A stretch of 64,000 nt of DNA from Pseudovibrio ascidiaceicola (GCF_900114245.1 NZ_FOSK01000008.1:260586-324585), one strand, 5' to 3'. Shown: positions 1 through 9,506, counted from the first letter of the stretch. Notes: generated by a model not told the origin, from the letters alone. Made by a program: numbers and translations.

Positions 1-225
1 TGTCTGGATACCCGTGATATTCCGGATCCAGACCTCATAGTCCGCACAGGGGGAGAGCAGCGACTTTCCAACTTCCTGTTGTGGCAGGCTGCTTATGCCG
101 AATTTTATTTTGCTCCTACGCCCTGGCCTGAGTTTAACTCAGATGCTTTTGATGATGCTTTGCTGGCGTTCTCTAACCGTGACCGGCGGTATGGGGGTTT
201 GAGCTCTGACGCGACTGGGACGTAA
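1..225 (+). CDS. uppS: Undecaprenyl diphosphate synthase, 3' end only
   Basis: This is an open frame from base 1 to the TAA at 223-225, with its 5' part outside the window. The translation holds the cis-prenyltransferase C-terminal signature: [15 protein letters not shown], then AYAEFYF and the closing NRDRRYGG. By family knowledge the enzyme condenses farnesyl-PP with eight isopentenyl-PP to make the C55 carrier for peptidoglycan and O-antigen, as a cytosolic or membrane-peripheral dimer. Its stop codon overlaps the next start (TAATG), so translation is probably coupled to cdsA. The uppS-cdsA-dxr order is conserved in proteobacteria. Confidence 0.95.
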   Translation, partial: CLDTRDIPDPDLIVRTGGEQRLSNFLLWQAAYAEFYFAPTPWPEFNSDAFDDALLAFSNRDRRYGGLSSDATGT

Positions 226-1115
226 TGCCTGACAAAAACAATCAGAACAATTCTGAAGGCGCTTCCGGAGGAATTATCCGGCGCGTACTTAATGCAAATC
301 CTGATTTGCTGGTACGCGCTCTTTCTGCAGTTATTCTTGCTCCTGTCGCGCTAGCGCTGACATGGGCAGGTGGTTTCTGGTTTGCTGGCCTCGTGCTTGT
401 TGGCATGCTGATTGTTTACTGGGAATGGTACAAGATCATTTTGCAAAACGCTCAGCGACCTGTTGTGCTGCTGGGCTATGTGTTTCTTCTCTTCATTGGC
501 TTTAGTTACTTTCAAGCGCAGCCGCTCTGGATTGCCGGAGCACTGATTGCTGGTGCTGCGGTACTTTACGGTGCTGGTGGCTTTGACCGGACGGCGCGCT
601 GGGTGAGTGAGGGTTACGTTTACGCTGGCCTGACATTTGTTTCATTGCTCGCGCTGCGGGAAGGGGATGAAGGGCTGTTCTTTATCATCTATCTCTTCCT
701 TGTGGTCTGGGGGACCGATATTGCGGCCTATGTGTGTGGTCGCAGCTTTGGCGGACCTAAGCTTTGGCCTGCCGTTTCTCCAAATAAGACCTGGAGCGGT
801 GCTATTGGCGGCGTGGTCTTTTCTTCGCTTTTAGGAATGGGCTTTGTTGCTGTTGCCGGCGGCTCTCAGTTGGTCTGGGCGTTTGGGCTTGCTGTTGTTC
901 TTTCTGCAGTCTCTCAGCTTGGAGATTTGTTTGAAAGCTCCATGAAGCGCCGCTTTAAGGTGAAAGACTCTAGTCGCCTCATTCCCGGGCATGGTGGGTT
1001 GCTTGATCGCGTTGATGGCCTTGTCGCCGCCGCTGTGTTTGCCTATGTGGTTGGTGTAGTGTTTGGCGGTCAGCTGTTTGATCCAAATGCAGGGTTGATG
1101 CTGTTTGCATCCTGA
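225..1115 (+). CDS. cdsA: Phosphatidate cytidylyltransferase
   Basis: This integral membrane enzyme makes CDP-diacylglycerol from CTP and phosphatidic acid, the branch point of phospholipid synthesis. The 296-residue protein has a hydrophilic start of about 25 residues, then roughly seven or eight hydrophobic helices. Near the C-terminus it carries the CTP-transferase signature: SMKRRFKVKDSSRLIPGHGG followed by LLDRVDG, including the K-D pair and H-G-G-x-x-D-R-x-D. The ATG overlaps the uppS stop by one base. dxr follows after 55 bp. Length and motif are normal for the family. Confidence 0.95.
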   Translation: MPDKNNQNNSEGASGGIIRRVLNANPDLLVRALSAVILAPVALALTWAGGFWFAGLVLVGMLIVYWEWYKIILQNAQRPVVLLGYVFLLFIGFSYFQAQPLWIAGALIAGAAVLYGAGGFDRTARWVSEGYVYAGLTFVSLLALREGDEGLFFIIYLFLVVWGTDIAAYVCGRSFGGPKLWPAVSPNKTWSGAIGGVVFSSLLGMGFVAVAGGSQLVWAFGLAVVLSAVSQLGDLFESSMKRRFKVKDSSRLIPGHGGLLDRVDGLVAAAVFAYVVGVVFGGQLFDPNAGLMLFAS

Positions 1116-1170
1116 AGCTGCTGATTTTCGTGCTTCGCCACGGTTCTGTTGATTTGCAAGGGTTGTTGAT

Positions 1171-2343
1171 ATGACAAAATCTCTCACGGTGTTGGGAGCA
1201 ACCGGATCGGTTGGAGCCAGTACGCTCAAAGTTATTGCGCACAGCCCTGAACGTTATGACGTCAATGCACTTGTTGCAGGCCGTAATGTTGATGCACTTG
1301 CAAAGGCGTGCAGAGAGACCGGGGCAAAGCGCGCTGTCATTGGTGATGCTTCTAAATACGAAGATCTTAAAACAGCGCTCGCTGGCACAGGCGTAGAGGT
1401 TTCTGCAGGTCGTGAGGCTGTTCTGGAAGTGGCCAGCCAGAAGGTGGATGTGCTGGTTTCTGCCATGGTCGGAGCCGCAGGGCTGGAGCCGACCATTGAG
1501 GGGATCAAGGCCGGTAGCAATATCGCCCTTGCCAATAAAGAAACCATGGTCTGTGCGGGCACGATTGTGTGTGAGCTGGCTGAAAAGCATGGCTCCAAAC
1601 TGCTGCCGATGGATTCAGAGCATAATGCGATTTTTCAGGTGTTTGAGCAGGATGATCCCAAAGCTGTCGACAAAGTGATTGTCACAGCTTCCGGTGGGCC
1701 GTTCCGAACTTCTACACTGGAAGAGATGCGTGTTGCGACGCCTGAGGTGGCGCTGAAGCATCCGAACTGGTCCATGGGGCAGCGGATTACTATCGATAGT
1801 GCTTCGATGGTGAACAAAGGTCTTGAGCTGATTGAGGCCTATCATCTGTTCCCTATTACCGCTGATCAGCTGGATGTGGTTGTCCATCCACAATCAATTG
1901 TCCATGGTATGGTTAGATATTGTGATGGGTCATTATTGGCCCATATGGCTGTTCCAGATATGTGCGGGCCAATTGCTCATTGCCTGGCTTACCCAACCCG
2001 AAAGACAGCTCCGATTGCGGATCTCGATCTGGGGATGATTGGGCGTCTGGACTTTGAAAAGCCCGATTTTGAGCGTTTTCCTGCGCTGTCACTTGCACGT
2101 AAAGTGATGGAGCTTGGCGATGGAGCAGGGACGATTTTTAACGCAGCTGACGAAGTGGCGGTGGAAGCCTTCCTTGGACGGAAGATCGGTTTCCTCCAGA
2201 TCCCAGAGCTTCTTGAGGATGTTCTGAATCGGCTTCATACGCAAAATATGCTAGATTGCTCAGATCAGCTGGAGGAGATTCTTCAGTTGGATCAGGTAGC
2301 GCGTCGAGTTGCAAACGAAGTTATTGGGAAGATGGCCGCCTAA
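1171..2343 (+). CDS. dxr: 1-deoxy-D-xylulose 5-phosphate reductoisomerase
   Basis: Dxr carries out the second step of the MEP isoprenoid pathway, turning 1-deoxy-D-xylulose 5-phosphate into 2-C-methyl-D-erythritol 4-phosphate with NADPH and a divalent metal. The 390-residue protein begins with the NADPH-binding loop LGATGSVGAST. It has the metal/substrate motif MDSEHNAIFQ near residue 150, the SGGPFR loop, and WSMGQRITIDSASMVNKG, all diagnostic of Dxr. It supplies precursors for the product of uppS upstream. No signal peptide is present, so it is cytosolic. rseP follows after 38 bp. Confidence 0.97.
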   Translation: MTKSLTVLGATGSVGASTLKVIAHSPERYDVNALVAGRNVDALAKACRETGAKRAVIGDASKYEDLKTALAGTGVEVSAGREAVLEVASQKVDVLVSAMVGAAGLEPTIEGIKAGSNIALANKETMVCAGTIVCELAEKHGSKLLPMDSEHNAIFQVFEQDDPKAVDKVIVTASGGPFRTSTLEEMRVATPEVALKHPNWSMGQRITIDSASMVNKGLELIEAYHLFPITADQLDVVVHPQSIVHGMVRYCDGSLLAHMAVPDMCGPIAHCLAYPTRKTAPIADLDLGMIGRLDFEKPDFERFPALSLARKVMELGDGAGTIFNAADEVAVEAFLGRKIGFLQIPELLEDVLNRLHTQNMLDCSDQLEEILQLDQVARRVANEVIGKMAA

Positions 2344-2381
2344 TCCGGCGCTTCCTTTAAAAATAAGGTAAGGCTGTTCGC

Positions 2382-3518
2382 ATGGACGTTCTGAGTTCAG
2401 TTCTTGGTGGTTCGCTCGGAGTCATCATTCCCTTCTTGGCTGTGCTTACTGTGGTGGTTTTCTTCCATGAGCTAGGACATTTCCTCGTCGCGCGTTGGTG
2501 CGGGGTGAAGGTTCTTGCATTCTCGGTCGGATTTGGGCCGGAGCTGTTGGGTCGCAATGACAAGCATGGGACGCGCTGGAAGGTCTGTGCCATTCCGCTG
2601 GGTGGTTATGTGAAGTTCTCAGGGGATGAGAATGCTGCAAGCGTGCCGGACCGTGACGAGCAAGCCAAAATGGATGAGGAGATGCGCCGGACTGCGTTCT
2701 TTGCGAAGAACCCGTGGCAGCGCTCCGCAATTGTGGCCGCAGGGCCTATTGCTAATTTTATCCTCGCTATTCTTATCTTTGCAGGAATGTTTGGATTTTT
2801 AGGAAAATTCGAAACATTGCCGCGTGTGGATCAGGTTCGACCTGGTAGTGCAGCAGAAATGGCCGGCATCTTGCCGGGAGATTTGATCCTCTCAATTGAT
2901 GGCAATCCTGTAGAAAGTTTCAATGATGTGCAGCGGGTCGTGACGGCGAGTGCGGGCGTTCCCATGCAGATCGATGTGGAACGCGGGGATGCGGTCGAGC
3001 GCCTTACTGCAACGCCAGAACTACAGGAAATCAGTGACGGTTTTGGCAATACGCAGAAGGTTGGAATTCTCGGAATTCAGCGAAATACTTCCCAAGAAGA
3101 TGTCATAGTCAAGCGTTTTGGCCCACTGGAAGCCGTGGGTGAAGGGGTAAAAGAGACATGGTACATTCTTGATAGGACATTAGGTTATATTGGCGGTCTT
3201 TTCCTCGGTAAAGAAGATCCGGACCAACTAGGTGGTCCGATTCGCGTAGCGCAAATTTCCGGGCAAGTTGCGACCCATGGTATTTTACCGCTAATTAACC
3301 TTACCGCAGTTTTGTCAATTTCTATTGGTTTACTCAACCTTATGCCTGTTCCCATGCTGGATGGCGGGCATTTGCTGTACTACATCATCGAGATCGTAAG
3401 GGGTAAGCCGTTGAGTGAAAAACTGCAGGATTTCGGGTTCCGGATAGGAATCACTCTGGTTTTGCTTCTGATGGTTTTTGCGACCTGGAATGATCTGCGG
3501 TCGATAATCGGCTCTTAG
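2382..3518 (+). CDS. rseP: RseP-type site-2 intramembrane zinc metalloprotease
   Basis: This inner-membrane protease cleaves anti-sigma factors (RseA-type) and leftover signal peptides within the membrane. The 378-residue protein has HELGH in its first helix (H29, E30, H33 as zinc ligands and catalytic residue). A central PDZ domain covers about residues 140-230 (VRPGSAAEMAGILPGDLILS). A C-terminal NLMPVPMLDGGHLLYY segment supplies the conserved LDG motif. One PDZ domain is visible, where E. coli RseP has two; a single PDZ is common in shorter orthologues. The location just before bamA fits envelope-stress control. Confidence 0.94.
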   Translation: MDVLSSVLGGSLGVIIPFLAVLTVVVFFHELGHFLVARWCGVKVLAFSVGFGPELLGRNDKHGTRWKVCAIPLGGYVKFSGDENAASVPDRDEQAKMDEEMRRTAFFAKNPWQRSAIVAAGPIANFILAILIFAGMFGFLGKFETLPRVDQVRPGSAAEMAGILPGDLILSIDGNPVESFNDVQRVVTASAGVPMQIDVERGDAVERLTATPELQEISDGFGNTQKVGILGIQRNTSQEDVIVKRFGPLEAVGEGVKETWYILDRTLGYIGGLFLGKEDPDQLGGPIRVAQISGQVATHGILPLINLTAVLSISIGLLNLMPVPMLDGGHLLYYIIEIVRGKPLSEKLQDFGFRIGITLVLLLMVFATWNDLRSIIGS

Positions 3519-3642
3519 GTAAGTTGCGTAACCGAAGGTTGGGCAAAGGATTGGGCAAATTGCATTAAATCCAGTTGTGTCGCCTTGCTTTACTCTGAAA
3601 ACCTTGTACAAAGTTCCTAGGTGTTTCAGATTCTATCCATTA

Positions 3643-3684
3643 CCCTGAGGCGCATTAGTGATCTGAGGATCAGGGGACTAATGC
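3643..3684 (+). promoter_or_regulatory. Interleaved inverted repeats in the bamA 5' region
   Basis: The 201-bp gap between rseP and bamA holds two exact inverted repeats that interleave. CCCTGA (3643-3648) pairs with TCAGGG (3670-3675), and GCATTAGT (3652-3659) pairs with ACTAATGC (3677-3684). In RNA this has the geometry of an H-type pseudoknot or of two mutually exclusive stems, ending 35 bases before the bamA ATG. If bamA has its own promoter upstream of this, the element lies in its leader. The function is inferred. Confidence 0.4.
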
Positions 3685-3719
3685 AACTTTAGGCTGAAAA
3701 TAAAAGGCATAGCAGTTCT

Positions 3720-6077
3720 ATGCAGTCATTTAAGAACCTGTCACGTGTGTCGCTTTTGGCAATGGCCGTTGCAGCTACTAGTACAGTTGCTCCGGTTGGG
3801 GTTCCGTTCATCGGAGCAGGGGTTGCCGAGGCCGCGGTGGTTAACAAGATTGTCGTTAACGGTGCAACACGCATCGAAGACGAAACAGTTCGCAACTACC
3901 TGACTATCCGTCCAGGAAAATCGTTTTCTGCAATTGATATCGACGAGAGCTTGACCACGCTTTATGCGACCGGTCTGTTTGCTGATGTTTCCATCGAGCA
4001 GCGCGGTGGTACTCTTGTTGTTGACGTTAAAGAAAATCCAGTTATCGGCAAAATCTCCTTTGAGGGTAATAAACGACTGACAGACGAAGCTCTGCAATCA
4101 GTTGTTCGTTCCTCTGAGCGATCCATGCTGACACGTGCACGTGTTCAGTCTGATGCTCAGAACCTTCTGGAAGCTTATCGTCGCTCCGGTCGCTATCGTG
4201 CGTCTGTTGAGCCGAAGATCATTGAGCGCGCTAATAATCGTGTGGATCTGGTTTTTGAAATCGAAGAAGGTGATAAAACGGGTGTGGCCCGTATTTCCTT
4301 CATCGGTAACCAGGCATTCTCCGACGGTTATTTGCGAGAGCAGATTCAGACCCGCGAAAGTGGCTTCCTTGGCTGGCTGCGTACGACCGATGTTTATGAT
4401 CCTGATCGTCTTGATGTAGACGAGGAATCTTTGCGTCAGTTCTACTACCAGAAGGGTTACGCTGACTTCCGCGTTGTTTCTGCTGTTGCAGATCTGGATC
4501 GTGAGCAAAACATCTTCTACGTGACTTTCACTGTTGATGAAGGCGAGCAGTACGAGTTCGGCGATATCGAAATTGATACGTCTTTGTCTGCTGTTGACCC
4601 AGAGGCGATGCGTCAGTATCTGCGCACTCAGCCTGGTGATACCTACAACTCTTTGGAAGTTGAAAAGACGCTTGAAGCTCTGACTCTGGAAGTTTCCAAG
4701 GCAGGTTATGCGTTTGCTCAGGTTCGCCCTCGTGGTGAGCGTGATTATGAGAACAAGACAGTCTCGATTACTTACCTGATCGAAGAAGGTCCTCGCGTTT
4801 ATGTTGAGCGTATTAACGTTCGTGGTAACGACCGTACACGTGAGTATGTGATCCGCCGTGAATTCGATCTCGCTGAAGGTGACGCTTACAACCGTATCCT
4901 TCTGGATAAGGCTGAGCGTCGTCTGCGCAATACGCGTTACTTCCAGAATGTGCGCATTACGCGTCAGCAGGGTAGTGCTCCTGACCGAGTGATCATCAAC
5001 GTGGATGTTGAAGAACAGCCAACTGGTGAAGTTTCATTCGGTGTGGGTTACTCCACCTCTGACGGTGTGATTGGTGATATCTCCATCACCGAGCGCAACT
5101 TCCTTGGTCGTGGCCAGTACGTTAAAGCCGCTGTTGGTGGTGGTACCGACAATCAGAAGTATGAGTTCAAATTCGTTGAGCCATTCTTCATGGGTCGCCG
5201 TATCTCTGCAGGTCTGGATGTGTACCGCCGTGTGTATGATCAGAACAGCTCGCGTGCTTACGAAGAGCAGACAACTGGTGGAGCAGTTAACTTCGGTCTT
5301 CCGCTTCGCGAAGACGAGCTGACGCTCAATCTGTTCTACAAGCTTTACCAACGTGATCTGACACGTAGTGACTCAACCGGTATTAGCGATTGTGAACCTG
5401 GTGTTTCACTTGGTGTTTGTGACTCTCTTGGGCAGTACACGACTTCGCTTGCAGGTTTCTCTCTGGTCTACAACACTCTTGACAACAATCTGAACCCGCG
5501 TGACGGCTATGTTGCTTCCTATGAGCAGGAAATTGCTGGTCTCGGTGGAGAGTCTCAGTATGTTCGTGGTCAGGTTAAGGGTAGTGCATTCGAAGAGCTC
5601 TACGCTGAGTGGGGTCTTGTTGGCTTCGTGAAGGGTTCTGCTGGTTACATCGAATCCATCGGTAACCGTCTGCGTGTGACTGATCAGTTCCAGGGTTCAC
5701 CTGACAGAATTCGTGGTTTTGCGACCAATGGTTATGGCCCTCGTGATGAAAACGGCGGCGATGCTTTGGGTGGTAAATACTACGTTGCAGGTACCGTTGA
5801 GGGCCAGTTCCCATTCCCTGTCTTCCCTGAAGAACTTGGTTTGTCGGGCGCAGTCTTCGCTGATGCAGGTTCTTTGTGGGGTGTGGATAGCGAATTGTCT
5901 TCTGTTATCGGAAGCGGTATCCAATCTGAAGACTTCGATCTTCGTGCCTCTGTTGGTGTCGGTGTGTTGTGGCAGTCGCCGTTTGGGCCGCTGCGTGCTG
6001 ACTTTGCTTGGCCTGTGCTTAAAAACGATGTTGATGAAACGCAGGTATTCAAGCTCAGTGGTGGTACACGCTTCTGA
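3720..6077 (+). CDS. bamA: Outer membrane protein assembly factor BamA
   Basis: BamA is the essential Omp85 insertase that folds beta-barrel proteins into the outer membrane. The 785-residue protein has a signal peptide (positive start, hydrophobic stretch, cleavage near VAEAA at residue 38). About five POTRA domains follow across residues 40-420, seen in repeats such as GNKRLTDEAL, GNQAFSDGYL and GNDRTREYVI. A 16-strand barrel completes the protein, containing the DRIRGF motif of the conserved R-G-F loop and a terminal phenylalanine. A rho-independent terminator follows. No skp/ompH gene lies between bamA and lpxD here. Confidence 0.97.
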   Translation: MQSFKNLSRVSLLAMAVAATSTVAPVGVPFIGAGVAEAAVVNKIVVNGATRIEDETVRNYLTIRPGKSFSAIDIDESLTTLYATGLFADVSIEQRGGTLVVDVKENPVIGKISFEGNKRLTDEALQSVVRSSERSMLTRARVQSDAQNLLEAYRRSGRYRASVEPKIIERANNRVDLVFEIEEGDKTGVARISFIGNQAFSDGYLREQIQTRESGFLGWLRTTDVYDPDRLDVDEESLRQFYYQKGYADFRVVSAVADLDREQNIFYVTFTVDEGEQYEFGDIEIDTSLSAVDPEAMRQYLRTQPGDTYNSLEVEKTLEALTLEVSKAGYAFAQVRPRGERDYENKTVSITYLIEEGPRVYVERINVRGNDRTREYVIRREFDLAEGDAYNRILLDKAERRLRNTRYFQNVRITRQQGSAPDRVIINVDVEEQPTGEVSFGVGYSTSDGVIGDISITERNFLGRGQYVKAAVGGGTDNQKYEFKFVEPFFMGRRISAGLDVYRRVYDQNSSRAYEEQTTGGAVNFGLPLREDELTLNLFYKLYQRDLTRSDSTGISDCEPGVSLGVCDSLGQYTTSLAGFSLVYNTLDNNLNPRDGYVASYEQEIAGLGGESQYVRGQVKGSAFEELYAEWGLVGFVKGSAGYIESIGNRLRVTDQFQGSPDRIRGFATNGYGPRDENGGDALGGKYYVAGTVEGQFPFPVFPEELGLSGAVFADAGSLWGVDSELSSVIGSGIQSEDFDLRASVGVGVLWQSPFGPLRADFAWPVLKNDVDETQVFKLSGGTRF

Positions 6078-6100
6078 TCTAGCGAAAATTTGATTATAAT

Positions 6101-6132
6101 CGGTCGCCGATACCCTCGGCGGCCGTTTTTTT
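6101..6132 (+). terminator. Rho-independent terminator after bamA
   Basis: A 10-bp stem with one G-T wobble (CGGTCGCCGA against TCGGCGGCCG) and loop TACCC is followed by seven T residues. It ends 10 bp before the lpxD ATG. lpxD therefore depends on read-through or on a promoter inside bamA. Confidence 0.85.
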
Positions 6133-6142
6133 GTAGGATCCT

Positions 6143-7207
6143 ATGACAGAACCATCAAATCAATCTGAAGTTAGCCCGGTTTTCTTCCCTGAAGCTCGAT
6201 CAATAACAGTGAAACAAGTTGCTGAATGGGCTGGGGCGGAGATTGTTCGTGGTGACAGTGAGCTTGCCATTACTGGTGTTGCTCCACTGGATGAAGGCGT
6301 TCCCGGAACGCTTGTGTTCATCGATAATCCGAAATATCTGGATCAGCTTGAGAACACGAAGGCAACAGCTTGTCTCGTGAGTAAAAAGCATGTCGACAAG
6401 GTGCCTGACGGTGTCGTGCCTTTGCTTGCCAAAGAGCCGTACCGCTCGCTGGCGAAAGTTCTGGCTGAGCTTTATCCGACCGCAATGCGGCCACTTCCCG
6501 TAACTGGTGAAACCGCGATCAGTCCGCGTGCTTATGTGGAAGAGAGTGCGCAGCTGGGTGAGGGTGTCGTTGTTGAAACTGGAGCCGTCATTGGCGCGCA
6601 TGTGGTGATCGGAGCTGGATCTCGTGTTGGTCCTAATGCTGTGATTGCTGCCAATTGTCAGCTGGGTGATGACTGCTCTATCGGAGCAAATTCCAGTTTG
6701 CAGCACGCTGTGCTTGGTGATCGTGTCATTATTCACCCAAGTGTTAGCATAGGGCAGGATGGCTTCGGGTTTGCGATGGGGCCAGGCGGTCACATCAAGG
6801 TTCCCCAGATGGGCCGAGTTGTGCTAGGGAATGATGTTGAAATTGGCGCTGGCTCCTGTATAGACCGCGGTGCAAACCGTGATACGACTGTGGGCGATGG
6901 GACCAAGATTGATAATCAGGTTCAGGTTGGTCACAACGTTAATATCGGCAAGCATTGCGTCATTGTTTCTCAGGTGGGGATTTCTGGAAGTTCTACTCTT
7001 GAGGATTATGTGGTTCTTGGCGGACAGGCGGGTGTTTCCGGTCATGTTCGCATTGGAATGGGTGCGCAAGTTGCCGGTGTGAGTGCTGTGCACGACGATC
7101 TGGCGCCAGGTGGGCGTTATGGTGGTGTGCCAGCGCGGCCGATCCGTGAGTGGTTTAAGGAAATGACGGCGCTTCGTCGCCTGACCGCTCAAGGCGGCAA
7201 GAAATAA
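6143..7207 (+). CDS. lpxD: UDP-3-O-(3-hydroxyacyl)glucosamine N-acyltransferase
   Basis: LpxD carries out the third step of lipid A synthesis, adding the N-linked hydroxyacyl chain from acyl-ACP to UDP-3-O-acylglucosamine. The 354-residue protein has an N-terminal uridine-binding domain (about 20-115). Hexapeptide repeats forming a left-handed beta-helix cover about 125-320. The VQVGHNVNIGKHCVIVSQVG segment carries the catalytic histidine, and a short C-terminal helix ends the protein. It is a cytosolic trimer by family knowledge. It lies 10 bp after the bamA terminator and 123 bp before fabZ. Confidence 0.96.
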   Translation: MTEPSNQSEVSPVFFPEARSITVKQVAEWAGAEIVRGDSELAITGVAPLDEGVPGTLVFIDNPKYLDQLENTKATACLVSKKHVDKVPDGVVPLLAKEPYRSLAKVLAELYPTAMRPLPVTGETAISPRAYVEESAQLGEGVVVETGAVIGAHVVIGAGSRVGPNAVIAANCQLGDDCSIGANSSLQHAVLGDRVIIHPSVSIGQDGFGFAMGPGGHIKVPQMGRVVLGNDVEIGAGSCIDRGANRDTTVGDGTKIDNQVQVGHNVNIGKHCVIVSQVGISGSSTLEDYVVLGGQAGVSGHVRIGMGAQVAGVSAVHDDLAPGGRYGGVPARPIREWFKEMTALRRLTAQGGKK

Positions 7208-7330
7208 CAGATTAGACCCGGGATCTGATCCCGATAGTTAACTAGATTGGCTGGTGAAAGAGGAGGGCGTGTCCTCAAGATCTCTAAGTGAGACGTTTAC
7301 CAGTCAAACCGATATTGCTGAGGCATTATT

Positions 7331-7807
7331 ATGAGTGATGTAGAGACCAGAACACTTGAAAGCGCTGATATCATGCGGGTTATGGAGCTTCTGCCCCATC
7401 GTTATCCGTTTTTGATGATTGACCGTATCGTTGATATGGACGGCGACAACTCAGGTGTTGGTATTAAGAATGTAACCATCAATGAGCCACATTTTCAGGG
7501 GCATTTTCCAAGCCAGCCTGTAATGCCAGGTGTGTTGCTTATTGAGGCGATGGCGCAGACCGCTGGTGCTCTTTGCGTCCATGGACGTGAAAAGAAAGAC
7601 GTGCCTTCTCTGGTTTACTTCATGACCATTGATAAGTGTAAGTTCCGCAAGCCTGTGGTTCCTGGTGATCAAGTTCACTTTCATGTGAAAAAAGTCCGTA
7701 ATCGCGCCACCATCTGGAAGTTTGAAGGTGTTGCGATGGTAGGCGGGCAGAAGGTTGCTGAAGCGGAAATCAGCGCAATGCTTGTCGATTCTGACGAGGC
7801 GAATTGA
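7331..7807 (+). CDS. fabZ: 3-hydroxyacyl-ACP dehydratase FabZ
   Basis: FabZ dehydrates 3-hydroxyacyl-ACP in fatty acid elongation and competes with LpxA and LpxD for the same hydroxyacyl-ACP pool, which explains its position among lpx genes. The 158-residue hot-dog protein shows [14 protein letters not shown] and [20 protein letters not shown]. These include the active-site histidine (GHFP) and glutamate (IEAMAQ). Its TGA lies just ahead of the lpxA start, and the sequence around it (TGAGGT) doubles as the lpxA ribosome-binding site. Confidence 0.96.
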   Translation: MSDVETRTLESADIMRVMELLPHRYPFLMIDRIVDMDGDNSGVGIKNVTINEPHFQGHFPSQPVMPGVLLIEAMAQTAGALCVHGREKKDVPSLVYFMTIDKCKFRKPVVPGDQVHFHVKKVRNRATIWKFEGVAMVGGQKVAEAEISAMLVDSDEAN

Positions 7808-7815
7808 GGTCACTG

Positions 7816-8616
7816 ATGCAACAGATTCATCCCACCGCGATTATCGAGGATGGGGCCGTACTTGGAGAAAATGTCAAGATCGGTCCTTACTGCATGGTGG
7901 GTCCCAAGGTCACACTTGGCGATGATGTAGAGCTTGTTTCCCATGTGGTGATCGCTGGACGGACAACGATCGGCGCCCGGTCGAAGGTCTACCCGTTTGC
8001 CAGCTTGGGGCATCAGCCGCAGGATCTGAAGTTTTCCGGCGAAGATACGCTTCTGGAAATCGGCGAAGACAACCAGATCCGCGAGCACTCAACCATGAAC
8101 CCGGGTACTGCCGGTGGTGGTGGTGTGACGCGTGTTGGTAATGGTGGCCTGTTCATGATGGGAACCCATGTTGGGCATGATTGTCTGGTGGGTAATCATG
8201 TCATTCTGGCAAACAATGCGACGCTGGCTGGACATGTTGAAGTTGAAGACCATGTGATCTTCGGCGGTCTGTCTGCTGTGCGTCAATGGTGCCGTGTGGG
8301 TGCTCATTCCATTGTTGGCGGCCTGACCGGGGTTGAGTTTGATGTGATCCCTTATGGATCTGTGATTGGTGATCGTGCGCGTTTGGCTGGTCTGAACCTG
8401 ATTGGTTTGAAGCGCCGCAATTTCTCTCGCGAAGAAATCCACGCCCTGCGCGGTGCGTATAAGGAAGTCTTCAACAGTGAAGATGGCACGTTGCGTGCCC
8501 GTGCGGAGGCTGCGCGGACCAAGTATGCTGAGTTTGAAGGTGTGCAGACGATGACGTCCTTCATGCTGGAAGATGAAAAACGCCGGTTCTGTACACCGCG
8601 CAACAACGGCGAATAA
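7816..8616 (+). CDS. lpxA: UDP-N-acetylglucosamine acyltransferase
   Basis: LpxA carries out the first step of lipid A synthesis, 3-O-acylation of UDP-GlcNAc from hydroxyacyl-ACP. The protein is 266 residues from the ATG at 7816. An upstream in-frame TTG at 7804 overlaps fabZ but is less likely, because GAGGT sits 4 bases before the ATG and MQQIHPTAII is the usual N-terminus. Hexapeptide repeats run from about residue 5 to 190. GTHVGHDCLVGN carries the catalytic histidine. The C-terminal helical part (REEIHALRGAYK) is typical. lpxI follows after 17 bp. Confidence 0.96.
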   Translation: MQQIHPTAIIEDGAVLGENVKIGPYCMVGPKVTLGDDVELVSHVVIAGRTTIGARSKVYPFASLGHQPQDLKFSGEDTLLEIGEDNQIREHSTMNPGTAGGGGVTRVGNGGLFMMGTHVGHDCLVGNHVILANNATLAGHVEVEDHVIFGGLSAVRQWCRVGAHSIVGGLTGVEFDVIPYGSVIGDRARLAGLNLIGLKRRNFSREEIHALRGAYKEVFNSEDGTLRARAEAARTKYAEFEGVQTMTSFMLEDEKRRFCTPRNNGE

Positions 8617-8633
8617 GGGTCTGTTTTGAATTC

Positions 8634-9503
8634 ATGGTGAAACAGGCACCTATTGCTGTGATTGCTGGTGGCGGTGATCTGCCTGGTCTGGTCATTCGGT
8701 CCGCTATGGCACAAGGACGCGATGTGGTGACTATCGCAATCAAGGGGGAGGCAGATGCCTCCCTTTCTGCGTTTAATCCGGTAGAGCTTGGCTGGGGGCA
8801 GATTGGCAAACTGTTCTCAACGCTGAAATCCAAGGGCGTTCAGGATGTGGTGTTGATCGGTGCTGTTCAGAAGCGGCCTGATTTTACATCGATCCTTGGC
8901 GATTTTGGAACGATTTGGCGGTTGCCGCGTATCATCAAGGCCGTTGTTGGCGGTGATGATCATTTGCTGGTGAAAGTGGCCGGACTATTTGAACGAGAGG
9001 GATTGCGCGTGGTTGGTGCTCATGAAGTTGCTCCGGGGTTGGTTGCCAGCCCGGGACATGTGGCGGGGCCGAAGCCGGATGCCAAGGCTCTGAGTGATAT
9101 GAAGCTTGCCATTGAGGCGGTTGATGCCTTGGGGCGACTGGATATCGGGCAGGGTGCTGTTGCCATTGGAGCGCGCGTTGTGGCTGTTGAAGGTGCAGAA
9201 GGCACGGATGCCATGCTTGAGCGTGTAGCCGGCTTGCGTGCCAATGGCCGGGTCCGGTCTAAAGGGGCTGCAGGTGTGCTTGTAAAGTGTTCTAAGCCGC
9301 AACAGGACCTTCGTCTTGATATGCCGACTGTCGGGCCGGAAACTATACAGAAAGCTTCTGACGCGCAGTTAAAAGGTGTGTGTGTTGAGACGGGGCGTGT
9401 TTTGGTTGCTCATCGCGATGAGGTTGAGCGGCTTTGCAATGAACTTGGTGTTTTTCTTTATGGGTGCACACGTGATGAAGACTTTGAAGCTGGTGAGCGC
9501 TGA
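8634..9503 (+). CDS. lpxI: UDP-2,3-diacylglucosamine pyrophosphatase LpxI
   Basis: LpxI hydrolyses UDP-2,3-diacylglucosamine to lipid X and UMP. It is the alphaproteobacterial replacement for LpxH. The 289-residue protein matches the LpxI (DUF1009) family: N-terminal IAVIAGGGDLPGLVIRSAM, central LGDFGTIWRLPRI and GGDDHLLVKV, and C-terminal KCSKPQQDLRLDMPTVGPET. The position between lpxA and lpxB is conserved. It ends 3 bp before the lpxB ATG, so coupling is likely. Confidence 0.95.
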   Translation: MVKQAPIAVIAGGGDLPGLVIRSAMAQGRDVVTIAIKGEADASLSAFNPVELGWGQIGKLFSTLKSKGVQDVVLIGAVQKRPDFTSILGDFGTIWRLPRIIKAVVGGDDHLLVKVAGLFEREGLRVVGAHEVAPGLVASPGHVAGPKPDAKALSDMKLAIEAVDALGRLDIGQGAVAIGARVVAVEGAEGTDAMLERVAGLRANGRVRSKGAAGVLVKCSKPQQDLRLDMPTVGPETIQKASDAQLKGVCVETGRVLVAHRDEVERLCNELGVFLYGCTRDEDFEAGER

Positions 9504-9506
9504 GAT

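Noticed and set aside
979..1590. 203-codon frame antisense to cdsA and dxr
   Set aside because: It crosses two real genes and shows no motif.
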